DNA from: Lineus longissimus | Taxonomy: Eukaryota; Nemertea; Pilidiophora; Heteronemertea; Lineidae | DNA: 64,000 nt | Direction: 5' to 3' | Assembly (NCBI RefSeq): GCF_910592395.1 | Contig: NC_088313.1 | Coordinates: forward strand, 2,110,501-2,174,500 | In this document: positions 12,526 through 23,892 of the stretch, piece by piece | How positions within the stretch are numbered: the first letter of the stretch is position 1 | Layout: each line of letters starts with the position of its first letter | Position numbers and translations under genes: made by a program | Notes under the pieces: model-generated | Databases searched by the model: none | The model's input: the letters and a program-made list of their open reading frames with translations, nothing else | Told to the model about the DNA's origin: nothing

Positions 12526-13349
12526 AGTCCGCCTGGATCCATCGTCTGCGCACCATGTCGCTGTCAGGATTCAACATCAATGATAATACATCACTCTAGC
12601 GTTTCTATCATGAGTGTGCACATTCGATTTGTTTTTGTGCCGATTCGTCTTCTTCGAAAACGCCTATTGCACTGCACCACGCCATGCATTATTCACTGCA
12701 TCAGAAAAATTTGCATTTGGCAAGAACGAAACCATCAAAATAGAAGACGAACTTTATTCAATAATAAATAATTTCCATTGTTGTCGAATCTTAAGTACTT
12801 TGGGCAGCCATTCGAAACTAAGATTATGTAGTAGCAAATAATTTAGAGGCGATAATTACGGTGAAATTAGACAACACCTGCATGAGAAAGAGCTCGCAGT
12901 GCACGGAGCATACATGTGCTGTGCGGGGAGATGGCAGCTGGGAGATGGCAGCACGTGCGCAAAACCTGGTTCCCAGGTAACTTGTTTTCTTTGCTGTACA
13001 TTGATGTACATGAATAAATAGCAAACTGCTTGGATGTTGACTGTATGGATTGTATGTGGAGAATCCACAAGGAAAATCAAGGCACTTAAAACGGGGTGGT
13101 TAATTTCTTTATCACAATGTATGGACTCCAACGTAGGAAAAAAACAAAAGAAAACCCGAAACAACCCAAATAAATGCACTCTGGCTCAGGCAACTACATT
13201 ACGTTCTACGCCCCACATAAACACGTTACAGTTCTATCCGCGTCGTTACTCTAAGTTTAGACCCACGTAATCCTCGACAGACTCCTCCACCAAATATCAG
13301 TGACATTGCAAATAAACAAAAGACCTCTTCTATTAAATAACTAATAGTG

Positions 13350-13355
13350 TTTATT
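13350..13355 (-). terminator. Candidate poly(A) signal of FAM136A
   Basis: AATAAA on the minus strand about 390 nt beyond the FAM136A stop codon. A second overlapping near-copy lies beside it. Use is not proven. Confidence 0.45.
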
Positions 13356-13741
13356 TATCTTTAAAAAAGAAGTTTGAGTATAATTACAGACATTAAATTG
13401 TTGTCTCACCATTTTAGAGATGAGAAAGTTTGTATCCTGACACTCTTTGATGCATGTTGCTTCTATCAAAATCTGTTTACGATAACAATACTGCCATGAA
13501 ATGATAAAACGAGACAAATCAACATTTTAGCACTAAAGACTAGAGAAATTGATAATTCCAACACTACCAGTCCTAGATAACTGATCGTGTCAAAAACATA
13601 CAATTTATCATGATACTTTATGACAGTGCTCAACATCTTCCGAGAAAGTTTAAACGTGATCAATCCTCCTTGTTCTTGTCTTGAATGTCTCATATTTGCT
13701 CATCACCAATTTTTATATAAATCTACAAGAAACACTTCGTC

Positions 13742-15728
13742 CTAACTAGATTTTTGATGACTTAAAGTCTCTTTCATCTTTTTCATAAGACTAGGTATTA
13801 AATCAACGTAAGTGTCCGCACATTTCCGTACACAGCCTTCCATTTCACCTCGGTATTTCATCATGTCAGCTTCGGTGGTTGATGGTGTCACTTTATCTCG
13901 GATTTTGTCTTGGCATTCCAGAGCACACCGCTGTAATCGATCCTGGAATGGGAAAACGTATCAAAGTTTTAAATGATTAAACATATATTGAAATTTTTTC
14001 ATTCAAAGTCTATGACATGTCTGCATCTTTTTCATTTGAAGGCAGAATATGCACATTTATTTCACAGACTACTAAGATCTTCAAGTTAACACTAAAATAT
14101 CTATGTTTTGAGGATATCTTGTTAGTTCAGTGAATCACTCAAGTCAAGGGAAATGGTGCCCCCTAGGCCAACACTTGACCACGACTTTGCAGTAACTTTT
14201 GAATAAATACAAACTAATGTTATTCAACTCGAAGATATACTTTTTACAGTGGAGCCTTGTTCTGTGTACCACCGTGGGACCAAGAAAACTGGTTTATTGT
14301 ATCCAAAGTTCACTGAATCACAGACTACTTCTTCTTCTTCCTCACCTGATAATTTTGTAATTCTCCTTGAACGTATGTCTGAGCCTGTTGGGTCGGTTGT
14401 GAACATCTATCCAAACACCTCTGCACATCCTCCATGCCGTAACTGTCATTTTCACAACATTTCAGACTGCATTTGTACATCTGAGCCTGAAAAATAGATT
14501 AGGGAAGACATAGGCTAAGTGCATGAAATGGAACGGCAGGCCAATAGGCAATATCGACAAAGTTTCTTTGGGCGCTGACCAGTCATCTATTTCACCTGGA
14601 ATAAAGGTCTCACCAGCCAGTGCAATGGCCGGGCCTACCTGGCTCCACAAATGGCGCGACGTCATTTCATGCATACCCCTGTTCAAGTGGCTGTCGACCT
14701 TGCAGTATATCACTCTCACACATAAACCTATACATTTCTGAATAGCTTGTCGCTTCTAGAATACATCTGGCCAGCTTTCACTGTTATCAAGTAATTCAGT
14801 CATGAGAACATGGTGGCAGCACAATACATGAGACACCCTGTACATCGATGAAAATTTTGAAAATTTGGCTAAACTTTAGAATCCCCGATTGGAAATGACG
14901 TAGTTTGATCGCATTCAACTAGAAATCCATTGAACAGTTGTGCTTGGTTAGTCAACCGATGACCTTTTTTTGAGGTGTGATCGGGGATTGTAAACTCGTT
15001 CCGAAAATTTCACCTTGCCGCCTTATAACTTGACAATTAACATGGATGGTGAAATAATATTTTTATAAACTTCTACTTATCACCTTGAGAAAGCCAAATA
15101 ATAACAATTTTAAATTTTGATACCAAAATAGGGTGCCGTTGCGGCTTTTCTTTGAGCATTTTGACCGTGAAGTCTCACCTTGAGAACATTATGTGCACTC
15201 TGACAGGAACCAGTTCATGTCAACATCCGATTGAGCTATAAATAGCATGCGAGGCCTGGTGCTGGTCACTGCGGACGTGCACAGAAGAAGCTGATATTTT
15301 CCTCAAATAATCGTCAGAGCTACCTCTTCACCAAATACCCAGGACACCGACATTTGAACATGCAGCAATAGTGATATGATAGGCTTATCTGTATCCATGG
15401 TAATCGCCTGAGATTGAAGAACTTTTTTTAGGGGGGGACCAATGTTGACCTGATCACCACTGGCTAGTGAGACCAAAGGGTTGAAAATCACGATCTCCTG
15501 GGGACGAGGTTTGCCAACACGTTTTGCCCTTGGCCGGCAAATTGAACGTGTATTTTGCAATTTTGTAACGATACAATGAGATAAATCCACATAAAAGTAT
15601 ATATATTTAAAACCGTCATAATACAATCTTTGCAATCAACGTACTTGAATATTTCGCAGGTGCTCCTTGTCGAGCGCATTCAGCATTTTGTTCACAGAAG
15701 TCTGCACGCGCGACTGAATGTCCTCCAT
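13742..15728 (-). CDS. FAM136A: FAM136A homologue, CX3C mitochondrial intermembrane-space protein
   Basis: Three exons: 15728-15645, 14486-14346, 13942-13742; 84 + 141 + 201 nt, giving 141 aa (human about 138). Seen: start MEDIQSRVQTSVNKML; four C-x3-C pairs (CSLKC, CLDRC, CALEC, CVRKC); C-terminal motif YVDLIPSLMKKMKETL, matching the family's LIPTMTKKMKEAL. Known: FAM136A is a small soluble protein of the mitochondrial intermembrane space, of twin-CX3C/CX9C type, linked to proteostasis and, in human, to Meniere disease. The gene is head-to-head with DYNC2I2, start codons 349 bp apart. Both introns are phase 0 and GT-AG. Recognition rests on near end-to-end similarity and on cysteine spacing. 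Confidence 0.95.
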
Positions 15729-16077
15729 TTTGGAAAGTTGACGGCGAAACTCATTCTCCAAGCATCGTCAATGGTGAACGTTGCCGCCAAGTCTCACTCG
15801 ACCTACTGACTCTACGAATTTCAATGGGTGCGTGTAAAAAAGAGTACAGGACCGAAAACCGGGCGAGTGGGCGAAACTGTTGTTTCGCTTCCTGAACTTT
15901 TCGCCCCCAGTCGTTTCGCTCCATAGGAATTTTGCATTTTAGTGCCGTGCTTTGCAGGAAGAGGTCACCACTGTGAAGTCAAAAATTCCTGACAAAAACT
16001 ATTTTTCTGTTACAGTAAACCCCTTTTCATACCCATTTGTGAAACTTTAGTTGACTTTGAGTTGACGAGCTTGAAGT
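15729..16077. promoter_or_regulatory. Bidirectional promoter region, FAM136A / DYNC2I2
   Basis: Only 349 bp separate the two divergent start codons. The interval is richer in CG than the flanks and shows no obvious TATA box, as is typical for shared housekeeping promoters. Transcription start sites cannot be placed from sequence alone. Confidence 0.6.
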
Positions 16078-19000
16078 ATGTTTCAAGATGAAGCCCTAGA
16101 AGCTGTTGAATGTAAATCATCTTGGAAGAAAGAGAGGTAACTTCAAAATCTCTTTTGGCTGTCTGCTATTTTCTACTCTGCCTCTCTGTCATCACTGACT
16201 ACTCTGTCTGTCTCAGTGTCTGCTTTGAGTTTGACACACTAACTGACTGTCACTGACGCGCCACTGTTACTGTAACAGTATACATCATCATGTTATGACA
16301 TGATAAATATAATGTTCAAATGTACATCAATCGGTATGATATTTATGGCCCCCATGTCCAGGATGCCAGGCCACATCAACGAATGATCTCGTTTACAGGC
16401 GATGGATTGTCTGTTATTTTGTCCCTAAGTTTCATTCCTCTTCTAGGTCTTTAACAGAGAGTGGTGTTCAGACAAGGGAGATTCTAACAGATGAAGTGGC
16501 CGTTCAAGCTATCAAAAGACACAATGTGGAGGTGAGATATTTAAGAACCAAGGGGTTGTGGATGAAATAAAATTAGGCCTACCACTATACAAGATCTTAC
16601 ACTACAGTTAAAATGATTTAGGTCTTGTACAGCCAAACAACTGTTGTTCAGTCTTAACTGAATAGATGAACACAATCTTGGTTTTTACCAACATTTTGAG
16701 TGAGACTTCTCAGTCATAAACATGTTGCATTTGGGCCTGATCAGTAATCCATACACTTTTCATACCTCAATTATTGTGAACTTTTATCCTTTCAGGTTCA
16801 AACAGAAAATGATACGGACAAAGACTTGGTGATGGGGGATTATGATTCAGAGGCCCTGGGAGATTTCCTAAAGAGCCTGACACCGACGATTATCAAAGAA
16901 TTAGATAAGAGTAGAAGAAGCCATGCCTTTGATGGTGAGTGTTAGATTAGACCACAATTCATTTGCTTAAAGGGGGACTATAGGCAGGAGCAGTAGGGTT
17001 AAAATGGCCATCTTCGTATGACTAATGTACACAGTAAGGGCACTGGGTCATGTTAGATTCAGTGAAAAGTTTTGACATACTGTGAGATTGGAGAGACCCC
17101 TATTGGCGAAATTGTGTAACTTTACCTTGCCTACCTAGCAGCTGCCTATAGTGTCCCTTTAAAACTTCAAGAGGCAACATGTTCTGAGACTCAATCTTTG
17201 TGAAATTCTACTGCTTTTATTATTGTGTTTACTGAAAATCTCATTTCAGGCTATGATGTGAGCTGGAAAAGTGGTACGTCTGCCGTGACCTGTCTCCACA
17301 CACTACACAATGAAGCTGTCACTGAGGAACTACAGGTGACAGGGCTATCATGGAATTCTACGGGATCAGTGATTGCTGCTGCGTATCCTTTGCTAGTACG
17401 TTGTGGTCTCTTAAGGAACTTGTGGTTGTTTGAAAACTTAGGTCACAAAAACGGCTCGACCACTTGTCAGTGCAAATCTGAACAACATGTTATACACCCT
17501 GCTTTGTACGTCTCATTCTCTAAGATATCAAACAAAAAACCATCCTATGGTATTTTGAGTTGTAATTTACCTGGGCCATGATTGGGTCATTGTCTCAAAG
17601 ACTTACATGAAACTTGGACCCAACCAATTTCCTAAACAGTCGATGAAATTTGCATTCTTACTATAAATGTAAATGTCAGATCTAATTTTGTTGAAATGTA
17701 AATTGTTTCTTGACCATGTGCCAGTACGGGTAGGTTCGACCATGTTGACTGGTGCACCCACAAATCGCAGTTGTCAACCTGGAATATTGAGCGGCGGAAT
17801 ATCAACACAAATAAACCAGACACAACTGTGGACACATCTAGCTGCCTCATGTGCATAGCATTTCACCCAAAGGAACCTGCTGTTATTGTAGGTGGCACAT
17901 TTAATGGTGAGTACTGTCTTATTTTCTGACAAGAGTTTATGTCAAAATATATTGTGTGACCCAATTCCAGTGCATATTCTTCCATCCTTTGCATACACAT
18001 AGACCTAGACCCAGTCCAGACAAAATAAGTGCCACTGTTCAACGGATTTGTAGTTAAATGTGATCAAAATACATAATTTCCTATCTGGGATTGTTAATTT
18101 CAACATTGTTCTGCAGGAGAGGTTTTGGTGTGGAACTTCAGCCGAGATGATGACATGTTGGTGGCATCATCAGGTATTGGTGATGACTCTCACAGGGAGC
18201 CTGTATCAAAGGTCCAGTGGGTGACAGACCCAGACTCCAAAGGAAACAAATACAATGTAAGTCAATTAAAATTGGAAAATTTGACTCAAATGTGAAACTA
18301 TTGTCCACTATCTTTACATCTACTGTCATTGTTACAGTTGATAAACAATCTTTGTGCAGTGTTGGATGACAGTTATCATTTGGGAGACTTAACTTCTGAT
18401 TAGTGTGTTTGACACAGTTGCGTCTCTGTTGGGAGTTATATAACAACAATTTCCAGTGAGTGTTTTCTCGATTAAACACATGTGTTCTTCTGCAGATAAT
18501 GAGTGTGAGCAGTGATGGGAAGATGCTGATATGGAAATTGAATCTCCAAAAGAGGACACTAACACTCAGTGAAGGGTGAGTTACCAGATCAGTTATAAAA
18601 TCGACCTGTCCTGTACCATTGCTAAACAAGCTAAACAAGCCCACTTAAGAAACTTGAGACAGTGGACGTACACAGCACTGTGTGAGTGAGGGAGTCCAAA
18701 CAAAGGGCCAGCCCATTTACTACAAATTTGCCCGACTTCTCAGGCCAACTACCTAAGACATGGCCAGAGAAGGGACCAAGCTTTGTAGATCGCTGGATCA
18801 ACATGCTTGTACCACCACCCTGTGACTGCTGCAGAAAAGAGAGTATGATAGCACAGAAGAAGACTGCTGCTAAATTATGTATATTAGAGGAACAATGTAA
18901 GTTTGACGACATTTTCAGTGATTGATTTTCTTTCAGTTTCATCCTGATGGCGGAGAGCCTACCGAGACACATGCGATCAAAGTCAATGCGAGGAGATAAA

Positions 19001-20795
19001 GAAATGGGAGTGACTTGTATCTCATTCAACAAGGAAGATAGGTCAACCTTCGTGGTTGGATCAGAGAGTGGCGGTGTCTTCAAATGTTCACTACACAATA
19101 AAGGGAATCCTGCAGGGCGTGAGTACTTCTGTTTTCAAAAAGTCTTCTTCTACGTTCGACACGTTAAACCAAATATATTGATTGGGTTGGGTTCCGATTT
19201 TTAGTTGCAAGGGCTGGACCCTACCGACTTCGGTGGACATTTACAAGCATTTTTTGCTGCCCACGTTTTCTATCAGAGTTTTTCTTCTCCTAGACCTGTT
19301 GTCAACCAAGGCGAAAATGGGTGAAAAATGTGTGCCTTAACACCTTCAGCGCCGAACCACGTAGATCTACGTGGCCCAAATCCCCCCTCCCCTTTGAGCT
19401 GGTCATCGGACTCTCATGGACTTCATTGAAGAACTACGCCATCGCCATCTTCAGGGCAAGGTAGGAACTGAAAAGACAAGAAAAGGTCCTTTCAGTTCCT
19501 GCCTTGCCGTGAAGATGGCGTTGGCGTAGTTCTTTCATGAAGTCATTTAAAGTTCTGAACTACGCCATCGCCATCTTCAGGGCACAGAGGAACTGAAACG
19601 TTCAGTTCAGTTCTTACCTTGCCCTGAAGATGGCGATGGCGTAGTTCTTTCATGAAGTCCATCAGATAAGTTTTAGATAAAAGCATTTGCTAGTCTTTAT
19701 TCATATCACCCAATGTCTTAATGTGCTAAGGAGTAACATTTAGGAGGTTTGAACCTCCAGTTCAAAATAAAAGCTCCTTATGGTCATAAATCTTAAAGTA
19801 TGTTGTATCAACTATCATTGCTCCAAAAGAGAAACTGAAATAATAGACCACGATATTTTGATTCCAGGTCACATTACGTCCTCCGTCCAGTTACATTCTC
19901 CCGTGACCTTCTCCTTCCATCCTCACCACGGACCCGTTTACGCCATTGACTGTTCGCCTCATCATCGCAATTTGTTTGCGACGTGCGGGACTGACACGTC
20001 TGCGAGGGTCTACAGTATGCTACAGGTGAGTGAAGTCTTTAATGATCCATTCTTAAAGGGGGACTATAGGCAGAATCAGCGCTTTGAATTGGCCATCTTC
20101 AGGTGACTAATATGCAGGGTGAGGCCACTGGGTCATGTTTGATTCACCTCTAAATATATTCCTCGTCCTAGCGTGAATAGTTTTGACATATAGAATAATT
20201 TTCCTCTTCAGGACAAGCCTGTCTTAACAATCGAACCAGGAGCTGGCTACCTCTTCTCAACACACTGGTCTCCAGTGCGCCCTCTAGTGTTAGCAATGGC
20301 AACCGAGGACGGTCATTTAGTTATCTACGATCTCAAGACAAGCCATGTGACGCCACTGTACAAACTTGAGGCGGGATCTAAAAAGACACCGATATATACA
20401 CTACAGTTCAATGCACATCAGTAAGTCAATTTAGTAGTCGCAGTATTTTAAACTGAAGATTAGTAATGTAATGGCCTGCAAGAGTTCACTATAACACTGA
20501 AACTGTTTGATTTATTAATCCCGGAGAATCAAAATACGGAACTCTGGGCATTACGTGCCAGCTTTATCTGACTTTACGCTTATTTGAATTGCTAGTTTTG
20601 AGCCTTGACACCTTTCCTCTTGCAGCCGATGAATATTCATTGAAAATATTGTCTTTTCCTTCCAGACGCCAGCTTCTAGCCACGGGAGACGGTGAGGGTA
20701 ATGTGCAGATTTGGCAGCTGAGTGACGAGTTGACAACCGAAGGAGTCAATGAGAAGGAAATATTGAACGAAATAGCTGGATTGACTACGGAATGA
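16078..20795 (+). CDS. DYNC2I2: Dynein-2 intermediate chain 2 (WDR34), WD40 protein
   Basis: Exons: 16078-16136, 16447-16531, 16796-16934, 17250-17382, 17725-17906, 18117-18256, 18496-18575, 18937-19118, 19868-20025, 20212-20420, 20666-20795; 1497 nt, 498 aa (human about 536). Known: intermediate chain of cytoplasmic dynein-2, the retrograde intraflagellar-transport motor; it loads light chains through its N-terminal part and binds the heavy chain through its WD40 propeller. Seen: N-terminal region aa 1-95 with SGVQTREIL; SHAFDGYDVSW; then WD repeats including LSWNSTGSVIAAA, GGTFNGEVLVWNFS, SSDGKMLIWKL, CSPHHRNLFATCGTD, SPVRPLVLAMATEDGHL and LLATGDGEGNVQIWQL. The strings match vertebrate WDR34 along the whole length. 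The start is the first ATG in the first exon; the vertebrate N-terminus is longer. Intron 4 is U12-type (separate entry). Confidence 0.96.
16968..17163. mobile_element. MITE in DYNC2I2 intron 3
   Basis: The ends TTAAAGGGGGACTATAGGCAG and CTGCCTATAGTGTCCCTTTAA form an inverted repeat of about 20 bp. Length is about 195 bp, no ORF. A related copy lacking a clear right end begins at 20054 in intron 9 of the same gene. Confidence 0.8.
17383..17724 (+). other. U12-type GT-AG intron in DYNC2I2
   Basis: The donor reads GTATCCTTTG, a full match to the minor-spliceosome consensus RTATCCTTT. A branch-site match TTTCTTGAC lies at 17706-17714 (branch A at 17713), 11 nt before the AG end, and the intron lacks a strong polypyrimidine tract. 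Joining gives AAATGRFDHVDW, which lines up with ACAYGRLDHGDW of vertebrate WDR34; the phase sum is correct. Confidence 0.85.
19345..19717. repeat. Composite foldback element in DYNC2I2 intron 8
   Basis: The word AACTACGCCATCGCCATCTT occurs twice and its complement twice, forming two adjacent hairpins (about 19415-19545 and 19550-19665). On the left is an 18-bp palindrome CCACGTAGATCTACGTGG (about 19357); on the right is one arm of the 1638-1765 MITE (19670-19717). No coding capacity. Confidence 0.75.
20054..20200. mobile_element. Partial copy of the intron-3 MITE
   Basis: It begins TTAAAGGGGGACTATAGGCAG and shares GGCCATCTTC, TGACTAATRT and CACTGGGTCATGTT with the copy at 16968-17163. The right inverted repeat is not recognisable. 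Confidence 0.65.
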
Positions 20796-21158
20796 ATAGA
20801 CTTTTGCTGAGATTTCTGTGAAGTGACAGACTGCTTGATTGGACTACTGTGTACTGGGTGGTGTTGGTGACTGTCTTCTTTTGGCAGTTTGGAAGGCAAA
20901 CGCAAACTTAAAATACATGAAAATTACAGCTCTTTGTCTCACGTGAATTGAAGACAAGCTAAGTTCACCCTTTCATCACAAACACTTCTCTGTTTACAAT
21001 GTTTCTTTCCACTCAAAACAAGAAAGCGACAACCGCACAGTTTGAACTATCTGTTGGAGCTGTTGCTTGATATGATCATGATATTGGACTTCTGTTTGCC
21101 AATTTGTGGCTTAATACATGTACCAGTACATGAAGTATGTATATTTGAAATCCGTCCA

Positions 21159-21164
21159 AATAAA
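21159..21164 (+). terminator. Candidate poly(A) signal of DYNC2I2
   Basis: AATAAA 364 nt after the stop codon at 20795. Nothing else supports its use. Confidence 0.45.
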
Positions 21165-22710
21165 AGTGCTTGCAAAACCATACATTATTTGCGACCTCTT
21201 AATTTTTCTAACTTTCATGAAACAAGGATTTTAAATGGAGTCTGGGCTTGGATCAAATAGACTTTCCTGCCTGATTACAATGGGAATACCAAGGATCGGT
21301 AAGCCCTGTGAATGGAGTTGTGGGTAGAAGTTGCACCTGTGAAAATACCCCAGCAGGTATCGATGAAAACTAGTCTTGGAACACTGGAGGATCAGCCTCC
21401 AGACCTAATACCAAAACAATGTGCATTGGGAACACAGTCTCCGAAATCAAAGTTCAGGATGCAGTGCAGACGGTCGACCCAATTGAGGAGCTTGAGCCTT
21501 CATGTCACAATAGAATTGGTGTGGAGATTTTGATTGGAGCTTCGGCAGCTTATGAACAGGTTCAGAGAATTTAGAAGAGCACAGCCCCATCCGCCTTCAT
21601 TCAGTAGTCATTTCCACCCATACTGAACTTCCGGCAGTCCCATACTCTATTGACGCATGTTGTCTGGAAGCATAGCAATGTCAATACATTGAGGGTCAAG
21701 ATGTTTCCACCATGGTGTATGGAACTGACCACACAACAAATGCCTTGTGAGTTGCACGAGATCTTGGCAGACTTCATCCATCTTTCACTTCACCTGAGGC
21801 AAATATCGAAAATATTCTTCAGGGTACACAAACTTCCCCAAAACAAGAAAAGGAAATGAGCATTGATTTCCACTTTATATTAATTGATTTCTTTGTTATC
21901 AAAATATCTACACATATCTTAGTATTCTGTTAAAACACACATTTAAGCGTACAGTGTCCATCCCAGAGTTGTGAGTATTATGTACATTCCTGTAAAGGAT
22001 TTCTCTTAAATCGGAGAACTGCACCACAGAGATGACCTGATATGATTTGATCAGTTCTTGGACAGACAGCTCGCTGATGTCTATAGCACAAGTACACAAA
22101 GTTTAATTTACCATCAATTTAGGAGCCATCCACATTGGAGGCCTGCAAATAAGGTTTAAATTTTATGTCTATAGATGGATATCTGGTGATGTCTGGCGAA
22201 TTTGTAAACATTATGCGCACGCACTCTCGTGTCTCTTGAATGTGATTTTCATTAAAAAAGTTGTGAAGAACCGTCTTCCAGTGGACATTTCTCTTGATAA
22301 CATAATGATGCTTATCTTATGATGTGCAGCTGCTTTTGTGACAAATTCGTTTTATTCTAAAATATCCTGCAAGTCAGAAGATAAGCGAGAAAAACACCTC
22401 GTATTCAAGTGAAATCCTCTGTTGAGATACAAGTATGCGCGCGCAGCCAACTGTATGACATTATTTTCTAAACGAAGACATCCATCTATTTGGCCAGGCA
22501 TACTCCTGTGCTCACCAGAAGATCCACATCATCTCTGCGTAAAAACACCATCAATTCTTGTGTATCTGTTTAGAATAGCTCTTAAACAAAATAATACCGG
22601 ATCTCTTTTGTACCTAGTTTGACTAGAATATAAGCACCATAAATACATACAAACATTACATGGACTATTCCCTATAACATCAGACCGCTCTGAATAATAT
22701 CGTCTTGGAA

Positions 22711-22716
22711 TTTATT
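22711..22716 (-). terminator. Candidate poly(A) signal of WDR91
   Basis: AATAAA on the minus strand about 1.2 kb beyond the WDR91 stop; it is the first exact hexamer I found downstream of the stop on that strand. Confidence 0.35.
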
Positions 22717-23892
22717 AGATTGTAAAGTAAAGCACTATACTGCAATCTTGTCTCTCTCCCATACATTTTTTCAAGGCCCTGATAAATACCAATGAAATAT
22801 GTTCGGCTTGGTTGGTACATAATTAACGTTTGACATGTAACCCTGTCACTTTTCACACGCCATTCAGAACGACATGTCATTTCCAAAGACCGGGCTTCAT
22901 ACGATTCACGATATCACTTTTCACCCACGGTTCGCGTCATGTCATCTTTTCACGCCCAAGTCTGTTAGCAAACATATTCGTGGCCCGTGAACTGTGACCA
23001 TGTAACCCTCATTTCAGATAACCGGAAGGATGGAGACAAGTTTGTAGTAGGACAGGGAAACAGTCTCGACATACAGTAAACACAGTCTAATACAAGTACC
23101 AGTACATAACCAGTAAACACAATTGCACCACATACACATGTACATAAACTGTACTTAGTACATTTATACAACTATTTGAAAAATCTGACTTTGTTCATTG
23201 CACTGATTTTCTTCCCAAAAGTCACAGAGAAAAAGCTAGCAAGTCATATTTGAACAAAATGAGTTGGGTGTTTTTGGACTTCTCTCCTCTCCGTTGGCAT
23301 TATATAGAAATAAATGCACTGGGCACCACAATCCCTTAAAAATGTCATGACGAAAGTTCGCAAGTTCATTCCTTTACTATAATGTCAGACATGCTTTTCA
23401 CCATTTTCTCAATGTCTTACATATGACTTGCTACTTTTTCCATTTGATGCTACTTTTGAATATACATGTAGATACCATTTCTTTGCGATAGAAATGCCCA
23501 GTTTGACCTAAAGATCTAAATAATTTGCACACACCGACACTCTTGATCATGTAAAATGACAATGAAAGGCAACATCTTTTTCTGAATACAATGGTGATAT
23601 TAGATTGAAAATCATTTCTTTCTGCCTGCAAGTGCCAATAGAAAATAGAGCAGGACATCCAACATGCTCTGATCAACACTTGGTCAGGGCATAAGTTGTT
23701 TGGATCATTCATTATTGCCTCCAGATAGAAAATAGAGCAAGATATTGTACAGTAGAGGAGGATATTTAAAGTAAATGTACATGTCCTGATTGATACTAAG
23801 TCAGTGCTTAGGTGGTTTTGATCATATGTTATTGCTATTCGTTCGCTATAGCAAACTTAGTACTCGGCAGATTTGAGTTGAAAGTTGTCATA

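Larger units (their letters stand above)
11839..13741. other. Intergenic and 5' leader region upstream of the TDRD1-like gene
   Basis: A 3' splice site (TCTCTTGCAG) at 11871 precedes the start-codon exon, so a separate 5' UTR exon must lie further right. The stretch contains the large inverted repeat at 12276-12525 and, at its right edge, the FAM136A 3' UTR. No other coding exon could be supported. Confidence 0.5.
20796..23892. other. Convergent 3' region of DYNC2I2 and WDR91
   Basis: The two stop codons are 3.1 kb apart. The left part is probably DYNC2I2 3' UTR and the right part WDR91 3' UTR (minus-strand AATAAA at 22711-22716). No further exon with family similarity or consistent splice sites was found. 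Short ORFs here are not supported. Confidence 0.5.

Noticed and set aside
15303-15635. 110-codon minus-strand ORF inside FAM136A intron 1
   Set aside because: No splice fit with FAM136A and no recognisable similarity; the flanking FAM136A exons join in phase without it.
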